From Anaerolineales bacterium (GTDB lineage Bacteria; Chloroflexota; Anaerolineae; Anaerolineales; Villigracilaceae): 60,835 nucleotides of DNA. The notes under the pieces are model-generated. The model had not been told where the DNA came from, made no database searches, and saw nothing but the letters and a program-made list of their open reading frames with translations. A program made the translations under genes and the position numbers. Positions 33,584-42,582 of this stretch are shown here, piece after piece; the stretch's first letter is position 1, and each line of letters starts with the position of its first letter. The DNA is taken from positions 1 through 60,835 of the forward strand of contig JAFGCG010000063.1 of NCBI GenBank assembly GCA_016932715.1. The letters run 5' to 3'.

Positions 33584-34495
33584 ATGAAACGAAACCTCAT
33601 CATCGCCGCCTCTCTGCTTGGACTTCTGGCTGGCTGCGCGACCCCAGCCGCGAGCCCTATCCCGACAGCTTATCCGCCTGACTACCTGCCGACAGTCATC
33701 GCCATGACCGCCGAGGCAGTCAGCATTTCAGCCTCCGAGACAGCCCTGGCGTTAACGCCGGTCCTGCCTCCTCCCAGCGACACACCGGCGCCGACGCCAA
33801 CTCCCACCCTGTATGCAACCTTCACTCCGACAACCATCCCGGGCCATAAACCCGCCGCGATCCAGATCTTCGCGCCGGGACCCATGTCCAAGGTGATCTC
33901 GCCGATCACGCTGCGGATGCACATCATTGCAGGCAACAGTGGAAAGGCACAGATCGCCCTCTACGGGGAGGATGGACGTTTGTTGACTCGCCATGTGAAA
34001 TCCGTGCCGCCCGGCGGCAAGGGAGTGGACCAATCGATCAAGGTCCCCTTTGAAATCCCCGGTACTGCCGAGGTGGCGCGTCTGACGGTCAGCACGCTGG
34101 ATAAGCAGGGCCGGATTCAATCCTTGAACTCCGTCCGTATTCTGCTGCTGTCCTCCGGCGCCAGTGAGATCAACCCGCCGGGGAATCCGTCTGAGCCTGT
34201 CGGGGTGGTCAGCCCCCTGGCAGAGGCGTCCGTTTCCGGCGGAGTCGTGAGCGTGAAGGGTGACGTCTGGCCCTTCAACCTCAACCCGGTCATTTTTGAG
34301 CTGGTGGATCCGAACGGCAAGTCCATTGCGGCGCGCATCGTGTCGGTGGACAATATCAATCCCCAGCTCTTTCAGACGACGCTCCCGTATAAGGTGTTCG
34401 TGGCGACTCCGGCGCGCCTGGTCATCCGGCAGGACGATGATCGGATCAATGGATTGTTCTATCTTTACAGCCAGGAAATTTTATTGAATCCATAA
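33584..34495 (+). CDS. Lipoprotein with Ig-like domains, unknown
   Basis: A 303-residue exported protein. Lipobox LLAGC is near residue 18, then a Thr/Pro-rich linker (PTPTPTLYATFTPT, about 60-85). Two beta-rich domains follow (about 90-190 and 205-300). The second starts GVVSPLAEASVSGGVVSVKGDV, a Gmad2-like or Ig-like pattern. No enzyme motif. It lies 82 nt after the M32 gene and has no clear ribosome site. Confidence 0.7.
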   Translation: MKRNLIIAASLLGLLAGCATPAASPIPTAYPPDYLPTVIAMTAEAVSISASETALALTPVLPPPSDTPAPTPTPTLYATFTPTTIPGHKPAAIQIFAPGPMSKVISPITLRMHIIAGNSGKAQIALYGEDGRLLTRHVKSVPPGGKGVDQSIKVPFEIPGTAEVARLTVSTLDKQGRIQSLNSVRILLLSSGASEINPPGNPSEPVGVVSPLAEASVSGGVVSVKGDVWPFNLNPVIFELVDPNGKSIAARIVSVDNINPQLFQTTLPYKVFVATPARLVIRQDDDRINGLFYLYSQEILLNP

Positions 34496-34508
34496 ATGCC
34501 TGCCATAA

Positions 34509-34517
34509 TGGTATAAT
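34509..34517 (+). promoter_or_regulatory. Extended -10 promoter of tRNA-Pro
   Basis: TGG-TATAAT with the -10 at 34512-34517, 17 nt before the mature tRNA 5' end. Confidence 0.7.
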
Positions 34518-34534
34518 TCGCACGCTTTTCTTTG

Positions 34535-34608
34535 CGGGGTGTGGCTCAGACCGGTAGAGCGCACGGTTCGGGTCCGTGAGGTCCCGGGTTCAAATCCCGG
34601 CACCCCGA
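34535..34608 (+). tRNA. tRNA-Pro(CGG)
   Basis: A 74-nt cloverleaf. The acceptor stem CGGGGTG (34535-34541) pairs with CACCCCG (34601-34607), with discriminator A. The D-arm has GGCTCAG...GGTAGAGC. The anticodon stem CACGG/CCGTG has loop TTCGGGT, giving anticodon CGG (proline). The T-arm GGGTTCAAATCCC is standard. CCA is not encoded. Confidence 0.95.
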
Positions 34609-34615
34609 CTAAAAT

Positions 34616-34727
34616 GCCCTGATTCTTACCCGACCGTGGTGAGAATCAGGGCCCCAAAAACCAGGCTTTAGGAGCGCGAGACGTATGAGCTGACCGGCAA
34701 TTTTGCCGGTGGTAACGTCTCGCTTTT
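34616..34727 (+). ncRNA. Structured RNA region directly after tRNA-Pro
   Basis: First hairpin: 15-bp stem (34616-34630 with 34638-34652, one G-T pair), not followed by a T-run. Second structure: GCGAGACGT (34676-34684) pairs with ACGTCTCGC (34715-34723) and encloses an inner hairpin ACCGGCAA/TTGCCGGT (34693-34710); it ends in TTTT. The whole may be the tRNA trailer with a two-step terminator, or a separate small RNA. No ORF is seen up to 34834. Confidence 0.5.
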
Positions 34728-34834
34728 GATTCCAAAATTCTTCGGTAGGCATCATGCTTCATTGTCTCCCAAACGTTGCTTGTTGCTTCTCCGAGATACT
34801 ATTGCGAGTTTGCCGCCTAACGGGGCGCTGCTTT

Positions 34835-35596
34835 TCATTTTCTGCCATAGAGAATAGCGATCTTTCCCAGCATGAACGGCAGTTTTAATGACCGAGGGAT
34901 GAAATCCAGATTATTCGTTCGAACGAGTTCGACACGCTCAACTCCCCAGCTCTTGATTTCCGCAAGCAAATCGTCCGTCTTCCCATAGATTTGCTCCACA
35001 AGAAACAGGTCCTGGAAAGAAAATACCCCGCCTTTTCTGAGCACTCGAAGCGCTTCCCTGACGACATCTCTTTTGTCTTTTGCGTCAGCGACTTCGTGGA
35101 ATACAAAGTTGCTGATGGCTGCATCGAACATCTCATCATGGAATGGCAGACGGGAAGCGCTCGCCTTTTGGAAAGAGACCTGGTCTGATACACCCTTCCG
35201 TTCCGCGTTCGTCTCGCAGAGATTTTGCGAGTAGTCCCAGCCTGCGCCCCAGTAATCTATTCCCGTTACTTTGGACTGAGGATATTTTTTCGCCAGTTCT
35301 ATGGTCAGAGGTCCATTCCCGCAGCCAATGTCGAGCGCCTGACCGCATCCATCCCATTCCAGGTAATCCAGCACCAGATTTCTAACCTTCTCCTGGAGGT
35401 TTCCACCTGCAGGAGAGAACTTGAGACGCGCATAGACAAAATACACAAATGCCAGCAGAAAGAATAACGCGAGAATGATGAGGATCGGGAACAGAAACGA
35501 AAGCCCCAGAAAGACAAGGCTGAGCGTGCCCGATCCATAAAGAAGTTTTTTTGATACCCAGTTACCATATTCCGGTTCTTTGTTTTCCTGTTTCAT
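34835..35596 (-). CDS. SAM-dependent methyltransferase with N-terminal membrane hairpin
   Basis: A 253-residue protein. Two membrane helices (about 18-55) anchor a methyltransferase domain with ALDIGCGNGPLTIELA near 87, VTGIDYWGAGWD near 110 and 'FDAAISNFVFHEV' near 160. Membrane attachment suggests a lipid or quinone-like substrate, but none can be named. GGAGG precedes the ATG. It is the last gene of the long minus-strand run and follows feoB by 12 nt. Confidence 0.85.
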   Translation of the reverse strand: MKQENKEPEYGNWVSKKLLYGSGTLSLVFLGLSFLFPILIILALFFLLAFVYFVYARLKFSPAGGNLQEKVRNLVLDYLEWDGCGQALDIGCGNGPLTIELAKKYPQSKVTGIDYWGAGWDYSQNLCETNAERKGVSDQVSFQKASASRLPFHDEMFDAAISNFVFHEVADAKDKRDVVREALRVLRKGGVFSFQDLFLVEQIYGKTDDLLAEIKSWGVERVELVRTNNLDFIPRSLKLPFMLGKIAILYGRK

Positions 35597-35608
35597 TTTT
35601 CCTCCATT

Positions 35609-37621
35609 TTATAGTCCTACCAGGTGTGCTACATGGTAGGCAAGTATTCCAAAACATAAAGAGAGAAGAAGCAACAATCCCACGCTGAACCCCGTCCACC
35701 GCCAGCCGATCTCCTGCTTGATCGCCGCCATCGTCGCGACGCAGGGGATGAAGGTCATCTGCACCACCAGAAATGCCAGGGCTGCTGCCGGAGACAACGC
35801 GCCGGAGAGTTGTGTTGCCAGTCCCAGATCTGACTCCGTGCCGTACAGGATGCCCAGTACGGCAATGGTGTTTTCTTTCGCAATAAAACTGGATAGCAGC
35901 GCGACAATCATGCGCCAGTCCGCCAGACCCATTGGCTGCCCAAGCGGCTCCAGCCAACGTCCCAGCTGGGCTAACAGGCTGGTCTGGATATGACCGGACG
36001 GGAAGTAGGCAAGCGCCCAGACAAGGGCGGAGAACAGCAGGATGATCGTCCCTGCCTTTTTGATGAAGTCCCAGGTATTGTTCCAGACGAACAAGCCGAT
36101 CGTGCGAGCATTCGGCAGGTGGTAGAGGGGCATTTCCATGATGAAAGCGACATGTTCTCCCTTGAAAACAGTCCGGTTGATGGCAATGCCAGTGAGCGCC
36201 AGAATTATAATGTTAAGGGTGACCAGCCCCCAGGTGACGAGGGCGGCCCGTTCGCCGAAAAAGGCGGGAGCCAGAAAGGCAATGACAGCCATGCGCGCCG
36301 TGCAGGGCACCAAAGGAATGAGCAGGATTGTCAGGAGGCGAGCACGGCGTTCTCCCACAACCCGCGCGCCCAATACTGCCGGCACATTACAGCCAAGCCC
36401 AATGAAGAACGGTAGAAACGAGCGGCCATGCAAGCCCATCCAGTGCATGAAGCGATCCATTACATACGCTGAACGCGCCAGATACCCAATGTCTTCCAGA
36501 AAACCAAGGATAGCAAAGAATATGATAAGAACTGGCATGAGCACAAGCACCGTTCCCGCACCACCGATCAAACCATCTACCACCAGGCTGGTCGACCATC
36601 CGGGCGCAGCGACGAGCATCCCACGCGTACTCGCGGCAAGTTCTGAAATGACAACCGTATCCAGCCAGTCTACGACCGGGGTAGCGACTGTATAGGTCAG
36701 CCAGAAAACGAGTCCAAAGATCCCCGTGAGCATTACAAGCCCCAGGAATGGGTGCAGGGCGACCTGATCCAGGCGATCCGTGAAAGTAATCACTCCTACC
36801 TTTGGCTTCGAAATCGCCGCCCGCACCATCCGTTCGATCCATTCGTAGCGCCCACCAGCCACATCCAAAGCTGCATCTTCGTGCTGCTTCAGCAAAGCAT
36901 GAATGTGTTCCCATTCATCAGGTACTGCCTGGCGAATCATTTCGGTGATCTCTGCATCTCCTTCCAGTAATTTGATGGCAGCCCAGTCTGCGGGGCAGGG
37001 GAAAGGAGTCTTTGCGGCAATGAGAGAGCGGATTTCCTCCAGTACCGGGCGATGAGCGGGACGAATCTCCGGGCGATTCGGTGCAAAATCCACCCGGTCT
37101 TTTGCTAGGCAGAGCGCTGCATCCATGAGCTCGTATAATCCCTGATTGTAAGTAGCTACCAGAGGAATCACCGGTACCCTCAGCGCTGCTTCCAGCACGT
37201 GCGGTTCTACCTCGGCGCCATGCCGTTTGGCAACATCCATCATGTTCAACCCGATCACGATGCGCACCGGCAGAGCCAGCAGCTCAGCCACCAGATAGAG
37301 ATTTCGCTCCAATGCGGCCGCGTTGATAATGACGATCACCACATCCGGCCGCTCACGCAGAATGAAATCGCGCGCAATGCGCTCCTCTTCCGAGTTGGCT
37401 GTCAGGCTGTAGGTGCCTGGCAAATCCACCAAATGGATGATCTGACCGGCGTGCGTGTACTCGCCCGTCCTCTGCTCGACCGTCTTGCCCGGCCAGTTGC
37501 CCACGTGCTGGCTCAGACCGGTCAACATATTGAAAACCGTGGTCTTCCCCACGTTGGGCTGTCCAGCCAGTGCCATCGTGATGAACATTCGATTCCCAGC
37601 CATTGGAGGATGATCAGTCAT
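35609..37621 (-). CDS. feoB: Ferrous iron transporter FeoB
   Basis: A 670-residue GTP-driven Fe(II) importer. The N-terminal G domain has G1 GQPNVGKTT near 20, a switch/G2 Thr in GNWPGKTVEQ, G3 DLPGTYSL near 66 and G4 LNMMD near 125. About eight membrane helices form two gate repeats (GRSFLPFFIGLGCNVPAVLG near 395; FIPCVATMAAIKQEIGW near the C-terminus), each with the conserved Cys. It is complete and overlaps feoA by 8 nt. Confidence 0.97.
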   Translation of the reverse strand: MTDHPPMAGNRMFITMALAGQPNVGKTTVFNMLTGLSQHVGNWPGKTVEQRTGEYTHAGQIIHLVDLPGTYSLTANSEEERIARDFILRERPDVVIVIINAAALERNLYLVAELLALPVRIVIGLNMMDVAKRHGAEVEPHVLEAALRVPVIPLVATYNQGLYELMDAALCLAKDRVDFAPNRPEIRPAHRPVLEEIRSLIAAKTPFPCPADWAAIKLLEGDAEITEMIRQAVPDEWEHIHALLKQHEDAALDVAGGRYEWIERMVRAAISKPKVGVITFTDRLDQVALHPFLGLVMLTGIFGLVFWLTYTVATPVVDWLDTVVISELAASTRGMLVAAPGWSTSLVVDGLIGGAGTVLVLMPVLIIFFAILGFLEDIGYLARSAYVMDRFMHWMGLHGRSFLPFFIGLGCNVPAVLGARVVGERRARLLTILLIPLVPCTARMAVIAFLAPAFFGERAALVTWGLVTLNIIILALTGIAINRTVFKGEHVAFIMEMPLYHLPNARTIGLFVWNNTWDFIKKAGTIILLFSALVWALAYFPSGHIQTSLLAQLGRWLEPLGQPMGLADWRMIVALLSSFIAKENTIAVLGILYGTESDLGLATQLSGALSPAAALAFLVVQMTFIPCVATMAAIKQEIGWRWTGFSVGLLLLLSLCFGILAYHVAHLVGL

Positions 37622-37913
37622 TTTTTCCTTGTTCCTCGGGCAACTGCTCGACCAGCACCTTGCGTGCTTCCCCGCGGCCCAGAGCGACGCGTACGTTTTT
37701 TACCAGGACCAGGACCGGTCCGCGTCCATAGTTCTGCATCATCGTCACAATGCTGCCTGGCACAAAGCCCAGGGTTCCCATACGGCTGGCAAAACCTTTC
37801 CCTCCACACAATGCCCTCACAAGAGCACGTTTTTTTACTGGTAATTCGCTTAACGCGCGCAGACTTTTGGATCGATCTGTAATTATGTTTTGAGGAGTCC
37901 AAGGGATGTTCAT
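37614..37913 (-). CDS. feoA: Ferrous iron transport protein FeoA
   Basis: A 99-residue SH3-like partner of FeoB. 'GKGFASRMGTLGFVPGSIVTMM' at about 38-60 and 'ARKVLVEQL' at the end fit FeoA. It is longer than usual by an N-terminal extension of about 20 residues if the ATG at 37913 is right; that start overlaps the stop of the molybdenum hydroxylase gene as ATGA, which supports it. A shorter protein from a downstream start cannot be excluded. Confidence 0.88.
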   Translation of the reverse strand: MNIPWTPQNIITDRSKSLRALSELPVKKRALVRALCGGKGFASRMGTLGFVPGSIVTMMQNYGRGPVLVLVKNVRVALGRGEARKVLVEQLPEEQGKND

Positions 37914-40831
37914 GTATGTTGTGTCCGCTGCATTGCCTGCTTGATTCGTTCCGGGGTATAGGGCAGTTCGCGCATCCACACGCCGGTGGCGTTGTGAAGG
38001 GCACTTGCCAGCGCGGGGGATACACCGTCTGTCGAGATCTCGGCAACCGATTTGGCGCCAAACGGTCCACTGGGTTCGTTTGTCTGGACGAAGATCACGT
38101 CCAGCGCGGGCATCTCGGCAGCCCTGGGGATATGATAATCGCTCAGGTTGGGATTGAGGGGATTTCCCTCCCTGTCATAGAGCATCTCTTCGCACAAGGC
38201 AAAGCCCAGCGCCTGCGCCATGCCTCCCTCCACCTGGCCGGCAGCCGTGATCGGGTTGATGACCCGTCCGCAATCCACCACCATCAGCAGCCGCTCGACT
38301 TCCACGTGCCCGCTTTCGGTATCCACCACGACCTCAGCAAACTGAGCCGCGGTAGGCGGCGGGCTGACCTGGCTGGTGTGCGAAGCGGTCGCCATGATTT
38401 GGTGCTGGTCCCGCTGGTGCAGGCTGCTCAGCGCAACCTCCGCCAGGGTGACGGAACGACCGTCCGGGGCAGTCACGTTTCGGTCTTGTAGTATCAGACT
38501 GGCAGGGTCCTTCACATCCAGCATCGCCGCGGCATGTTCCAGGATCTGCTCACGGATCTGGACGGCTGCCTTGCGCACGGCGCCGCCGCTGACATAGGTG
38601 GTGCTGCTGGCGTAGGCGCCCTTGTCGAACGGTGTGAAATCGGTATCCGAAGAATAGACGATCATGTCTTCCAGGGGAATGTCGAGGACCTCCGCTGCCA
38701 TCTGTGCCAGGATCGTATCGGAGCCGGTGCCCAGGTCGGTCGCGCCGATGAGCAGGTTGAAGGAGCCGTCGTCGTTCATCTTCAGCGTGGCGGCACCCAT
38801 GTCCAGCCCGGCGACGCCGCTCCCATGCATGACTACAGCCGCTCCGATCCCGCGACGATAACGTCCAGCCTGGTTGCGATATTTCTGGCGCTTGGCATAA
38901 AAGTCCGTTGCCTGGACTCCGATCGCCAGGCATGGTTCCAGGGCGCTGCTTTGCAGGATCTGCTCGAAGCCTTCGCGTCCCTCCCCGAGCGCTTTGGAGA
39001 GGTGCATGGCATCGCCCACCTTGAGCCAGTTTTTCTGTTTGAACTCGAGGACGTTCAGCCCCAGCTGTTCCGCGATCTCCTCCATGAGCACCTCGATGCC
39101 GAACTGACACTGCATCGCGCCGTAGCCGCGGAACGCGCCGGCTGGGACCGTGTTGGTGTAGACCACATCGCACACGAAGCGCGCGTTGGGCGGGTTGTAG
39201 AGAGTCAGTCCCTTGAAGCCGCCGACCATGTTGACGGTCAGCCCGTGGCAGCCATACGCGCCGGTGTCGCCGATCAGGTACAAGTCGGCGGCGGTGACGT
39301 TCCCGTCTTTGACGCCAACCTTGTATCGCATAATGTTCGAATGCCGCCGGCGCGAGCTGGTGAATTCCTGGGTGCGCGTGTATTCCATGCGGACCGGGCG
39401 TCCGGTGATCTTTGTGAGATGGGCGCACAGGTCTTCCAGGATCATCTCCTGCTTGTTGCCAAATCCACCGCCGATGCGCGGCTTGATGACCCGGATCCGC
39501 TTTACCGGCAAGCCGATCAGCGGCGCGACCATGCGGCGGATGTGGAACGGCACCTGGGTGCTGGTACGGATGACCAGTCGGTCGTCCTCGTCCCAGTAGG
39601 TGATGCACACGTGCGCCTCCAGGTGGACGTGCTGCTGCTGCGGCGTCCGATAAGTGCCCTCGAACACGTGATCGGCTTCCGCGAATGCCTTCTCCACCTC
39701 CCCAACCTGAGCATCGATGTGATAGACAATGTTATGCTGCGGATCGTAAATCCCCTCTGTGTCCGTTTCATCGTGGATGACGGGAGCGCCTTCGCGCATG
39801 GCAGCTTCCATGTCCACCACGGCAGGCAGCACCTCGTATTCGACCTCGATCAGCTTCAGCGCCTGCTCCGTCAGCTCCGGGGTCTCGGCTGCCACCACCG
39901 CGACGCGGTCGCCGACGTGGCGCACTTTGTCGTCGAGGCAGACCTGGTCGTAGGGGCGCGGCTGCGGGTAGCTCTGCCCGCCGGAGGCGTATTTCACGCG
40001 CGGCAGGTCCTCGTGAGTCAGAACGGCATGTACACCGGGCAGTGCACGCGCCCGGCTCGCGTCGATGCGCTTGATGCGGGCGTGGGCATGCGGGCTGGTC
40101 AGCAGTGCGCCGTAGAGCATCCCTTCCAGACGAACATCATCGGTGAAGACCGGACGTCCCTGGGCAAGCTTGAGAGCATCCACCTTGACTTCCGGCTTGC
40201 CGACCGTGTGCGTTTTTTCCATACTGGCAGGTGTAAACACCAGCGGTGGCAGCGGGTGACGCTCTCCGCCGCGTCGATAAAAGGCTTCGGGCAGATCGAC
40301 GCGGGACGCGTCCTCGGGCAGGGTCCTGTCGAGGTGGGTGACCGGCTCGACCTTCTCCCCTCGCAGGATGGCAGCCGCGCGCCGGACCGCTTCGACCGGC
40401 CGGACGTAGCCGGTGCAGCGACACAGTACGCCGTTCAACGCCTTGCGGATTTGGGCTTCCGTCGGGCTCGGCTCTTTATCCAAAAACGCCTTGGCTGCCA
40501 GGATCTCGGCGGGCGTGCAGAAGCCGCACTGGATGGCGCCGGTCTCGACGAATGCCTGCTGGATGGGGTGCAGCTTCCCATCCTGGCTCAGTCCTTCGAG
40601 GGTTGTGATCGATCTCCCTTGCGCTTCGACAGCTTTGATCTTGCAGCTCCGGACCGGCTTGCCGTCCAGCAGTACCGTGCAGACGCCGCACGTGCCATCG
40701 TCACATCCGTACTTGACGCTGAAATAGGATGCGCGCCGCAATGCACTGAGCAGGCTCTCCTCCCTGCCTACCGATAACGTGCGGTGGGCATTGTTGATGG
40801 TCAGGGTGATTTCGCTTGTTTGTGCTTCCAT
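37910..40831 (-). CDS. Fused [2Fe-2S]/molybdopterin hydroxylase, MOP-type aldehyde oxidoreductase/xanthine dehydrogenase family
   Basis: A 973-residue single-chain enzyme. First [2Fe-2S] domain with YGCDDGTCGVC (about 41-51); second with QCGFCTP and CRCTGY (about 100-140). From about 215 the molybdopterin domains follow: GGGFGNKQEM, the AFRGYGAMQ loop near 567 and the terminal GAKSVAEI with the catalytic Glu near 929. No FAD domain is present, as in Desulfovibrio MOP aldehyde oxidoreductase, so a ferredoxin or flavodoxin acceptor is expected. The substrate (aldehyde, purine or other N-heterocycle) is unknown. No Moco insertion chaperone gene lies nearby. It ends with an ATGA overlap to feoA. 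Confidence 0.93.
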   Translation of the reverse strand: MEAQTSEITLTINNAHRTLSVGREESLLSALRRASYFSVKYGCDDGTCGVCTVLLDGKPVRSCKIKAVEAQGRSITTLEGLSQDGKLHPIQQAFVETGAIQCGFCTPAEILAAKAFLDKEPSPTEAQIRKALNGVLCRCTGYVRPVEAVRRAAAILRGEKVEPVTHLDRTLPEDASRVDLPEAFYRRGGERHPLPPLVFTPASMEKTHTVGKPEVKVDALKLAQGRPVFTDDVRLEGMLYGALLTSPHAHARIKRIDASRARALPGVHAVLTHEDLPRVKYASGGQSYPQPRPYDQVCLDDKVRHVGDRVAVVAAETPELTEQALKLIEVEYEVLPAVVDMEAAMREGAPVIHDETDTEGIYDPQHNIVYHIDAQVGEVEKAFAEADHVFEGTYRTPQQQHVHLEAHVCITYWDEDDRLVIRTSTQVPFHIRRMVAPLIGLPVKRIRVIKPRIGGGFGNKQEMILEDLCAHLTKITGRPVRMEYTRTQEFTSSRRRHSNIMRYKVGVKDGNVTAADLYLIGDTGAYGCHGLTVNMVGGFKGLTLYNPPNARFVCDVVYTNTVPAGAFRGYGAMQCQFGIEVLMEEIAEQLGLNVLEFKQKNWLKVGDAMHLSKALGEGREGFEQILQSSALEPCLAIGVQATDFYAKRQKYRNQAGRYRRGIGAAVVMHGSGVAGLDMGAATLKMNDDGSFNLLIGATDLGTGSDTILAQMAAEVLDIPLEDMIVYSSDTDFTPFDKGAYASSTTYVSGGAVRKAAVQIREQILEHAAAMLDVKDPASLILQDRNVTAPDGRSVTLAEVALSSLHQRDQHQIMATASHTSQVSPPPTAAQFAEVVVDTESGHVEVERLLMVVDCGRVINPITAAGQVEGGMAQALGFALCEEMLYDREGNPLNPNLSDYHIPRAAEMPALDVIFVQTNEPSGPFGAKSVAEISTDGVSPALASALHNATGVWMRELPYTPERIKQAMQRTQHT

Positions 40832-40873
40832 GGTTGGCTCCTGAACTTTCGAAGGTGATTTTCGCGGGCATTC

Positions 40874-41713
40874 TTATTCAAACGTCAGAACTGTGCCTGC
40901 CGGGCAGGCGTGTGCTTTTTCGCCGAATGCGCCTCTCAGCTCTGCCAGAGCGCGTTCGCCGGTGCAGTGGTTGAGATACAAGGATGGGGTCGCCCCTCCA
41001 TCCACTGTGCGCAACACCTCGATGGTATGTTCCAAATCGGTTGGATCGACCTGTGCCAGATGCGCGCCGCCAAGAATCGCCGCGATATTCTTTCGAGGAA
41101 AAATACGCTGTACATGTGCCAGGGTGTTCAACAGACCTGCGTGACAGCAGCCGCAGACGAGGATCAATCCGGATCGTGCCTCCAGGACCAGTGCCATATC
41201 ATCGCGGTACGGGTCGGGCTGCCATTCCTCATTTATCCGGATATAGTGATGGCGGCTGCGCCCTTCGAATTCCGTCCGAGGAGTGATCTCGCCGGTCGTC
41301 CAGATTCCCGGCAAGATCTGATCCGGTTCCGCGCTCAATTTCAGGATTGTGCGCCGCGCCAGATCCGCCTGTGGCATACGCAGGCCGATGCCCCGCGGCT
41401 GTCCATCTTTGGCGGAGAAACGTTCACGGAACAGATCGGGATGGGCATGCAGGGGTATGCCGCCCCGGCTGTTCTGCAGGAAGGCTTCCAGCCCGCCGGT
41501 ATGATCGTAATGCGCGTGGCTGAGAGCCAGGGCATCGATGCGATGCAGGTCGAGCCCCAGCCTTGCGGCATTGTGCAGCAGCACCTTACCGCTCTGCCCC
41601 GTGTCGAAGAGGACCTGTCCCGCGGATGTCGCGATGGCAAAAGACAGTCCATGCTCGGCGTGAAAAGAGTTATCGAGGGCGTTGTTATCAACCAGACAGT
41701 ATAAAGTGAACAT
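40874..41713 (-). CDS. MBL-fold metallohydrolase, dihydropteroate-synthase-like (MJ0301/FwdD-type) group
   Basis: A 279-residue metallo-beta-lactamase-fold protein. Metal motif LSHAHYDHTGG near 57, further His in HAHPDLF and in CGCCHAG near 190, and NHCTGERA near 250. These resemble the proteins annotated as 7,8-dihydropterin-6-yl-methyl-4-(beta-D-ribofuranosyl)aminobenzene-phosphate synthase-like, found in methanogens and many anaerobes. The true reaction is unknown. The ATG at 41713 has TTGAGG upstream. Its first 50 residues were copied into the chimeric ORF at 42579-42821. Confidence 0.88.
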   Translation of the reverse strand: MFTLYCLVDNNALDNSFHAEHGLSFAIATSAGQVLFDTGQSGKVLLHNAARLGLDLHRIDALALSHAHYDHTGGLEAFLQNSRGGIPLHAHPDLFRERFSAKDGQPRGIGLRMPQADLARRTILKLSAEPDQILPGIWTTGEITPRTEFEGRSRHHYIRINEEWQPDPYRDDMALVLEARSGLILVCGCCHAGLLNTLAHVQRIFPRKNIAAILGGAHLAQVDPTDLEHTIEVLRTVDGGATPSLYLNHCTGERALAELRGAFGEKAHACPAGTVLTFE

Positions 41714-41724
41714 TTTAGGAAACC

Positions 41725-42582
41725 TCAAGTATGGGCAGCTCGTACCAGAATCTGTGTTCCCACCGGCTGCCGGATGCGATCGGCGATCACCGGGCATTTG
41801 ACTTTGAACAAGTAGTAGAGATTGCCCGGTTCATCGCTGAGAGACTCGTAATTGCCCTGGCCCTTGGCAACGATCAGGTCTGCTTCGGCAAAGCGGCGGC
41901 GAAACTCCTCATGGCAATCACTCAGGAGGGTCCCCGGAGCATCCGAGCCGTTATCCATGACCTCGGCAACTTCATCCATTCCGACTGCGTGCGCGTCGGG
42001 CAGCGTCGCATCATTGATGACCGGAACCCCGCGCACGACGACGGTCACGCGTTTGGGCGAAAGCTGTTCGACGAGGAGTCGGTCGAAGGCGATCTCCCCC
42101 GCGTTGTCTGCAAGATACAGGATGGAACGCGCCTCCCTCACCGCCTGACGAAATCTTTCCATTTCTCCAAAGAATGGTTCTGTCAATGCCCGGTCCATCG
42201 CCTGGCGGACATCGGCCTCGGTCAGGTTTCCATTCACGCCCATGTCCATGGCGTTCCCCGCGATTGCCAGGCGGGCTGCCATCAGCAGAGGATCGTCAGC
42301 GGATTCAATTACGGTCCTAAACCCGGGGATCAATTCAATAGCTAGACGATTCAATCGGTCCTTTGCCCGCCGGTACGGATCATCCACATTCGTGATCTCG
42401 CGCAGCCGACGGTGGATCCGCTGTGCCATTTCCGGCGGGCTTTGACGCAAGTCCATTTCACTTACCCAATGCAGGACCTCACGCAGCACCTGTTCATGGA
42501 CAGCTTTATCTGCAGAGACCAGCCGGGCTGCATCCAGGGACTGACGCAGGATGCAGGGAATGCAGTCCAGGGAAGTCCTCAT
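41725..42582 (-). CDS. DUF89/ARMT1-like family protein, copy 1
   Basis: A 285-residue protein of the DUF89 family, metal-dependent damage-control phosphatases. N-terminal CIPC (Cys 7 and 10), as in prokaryotic subfamily I/II members, the helical domain '[17 protein letters not shown]', and the active-site strand [15 protein letters not shown] near 156 with Asp-Asn, followed by 'VVVRGVPVINDAT' and '[14 protein letters not shown]'. It is about 80 percent identical by eye to the copy at 51914-52801. Its ATG overlaps the TGA of the chimeric ORF before it. Confidence 0.92.
   Translation of the reverse strand: MRTSLDCIPCILRQSLDAARLVSADKAVHEQVLREVLHWVSEMDLRQSPPEMAQRIHRRLREITNVDDPYRRAKDRLNRLAIELIPGFRTVIESADDPLLMAARLAIAGNAMDMGVNGNLTEADVRQAMDRALTEPFFGEMERFRQAVREARSILYLADNAGEIAFDRLLVEQLSPKRVTVVVRGVPVINDATLPDAHAVGMDEVAEVMDNGSDAPGTLLSDCHEEFRRRFAEADLIVAKGQGNYESLSDEPGNLYYLFKVKCPVIADRIRQPVGTQILVRAAHT

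Noticed and set aside
38534..40777. A 747-codon open frame on the + strand opposite the molybdenum hydroxylase gene
   Set aside because: It has no ribosome site or recognisable domain and is explained by the codon bias of the true gene on the other strand. The minus-strand product carries all expected cofactor motifs.
37910..40831. Selenium-dependent molybdenum hydroxylase assignment
   Set aside because: No YqeB/YqeC-type accessory genes are visible nearby, and the sequence alone does not separate it from MOP-type aldehyde oxidoreductases.
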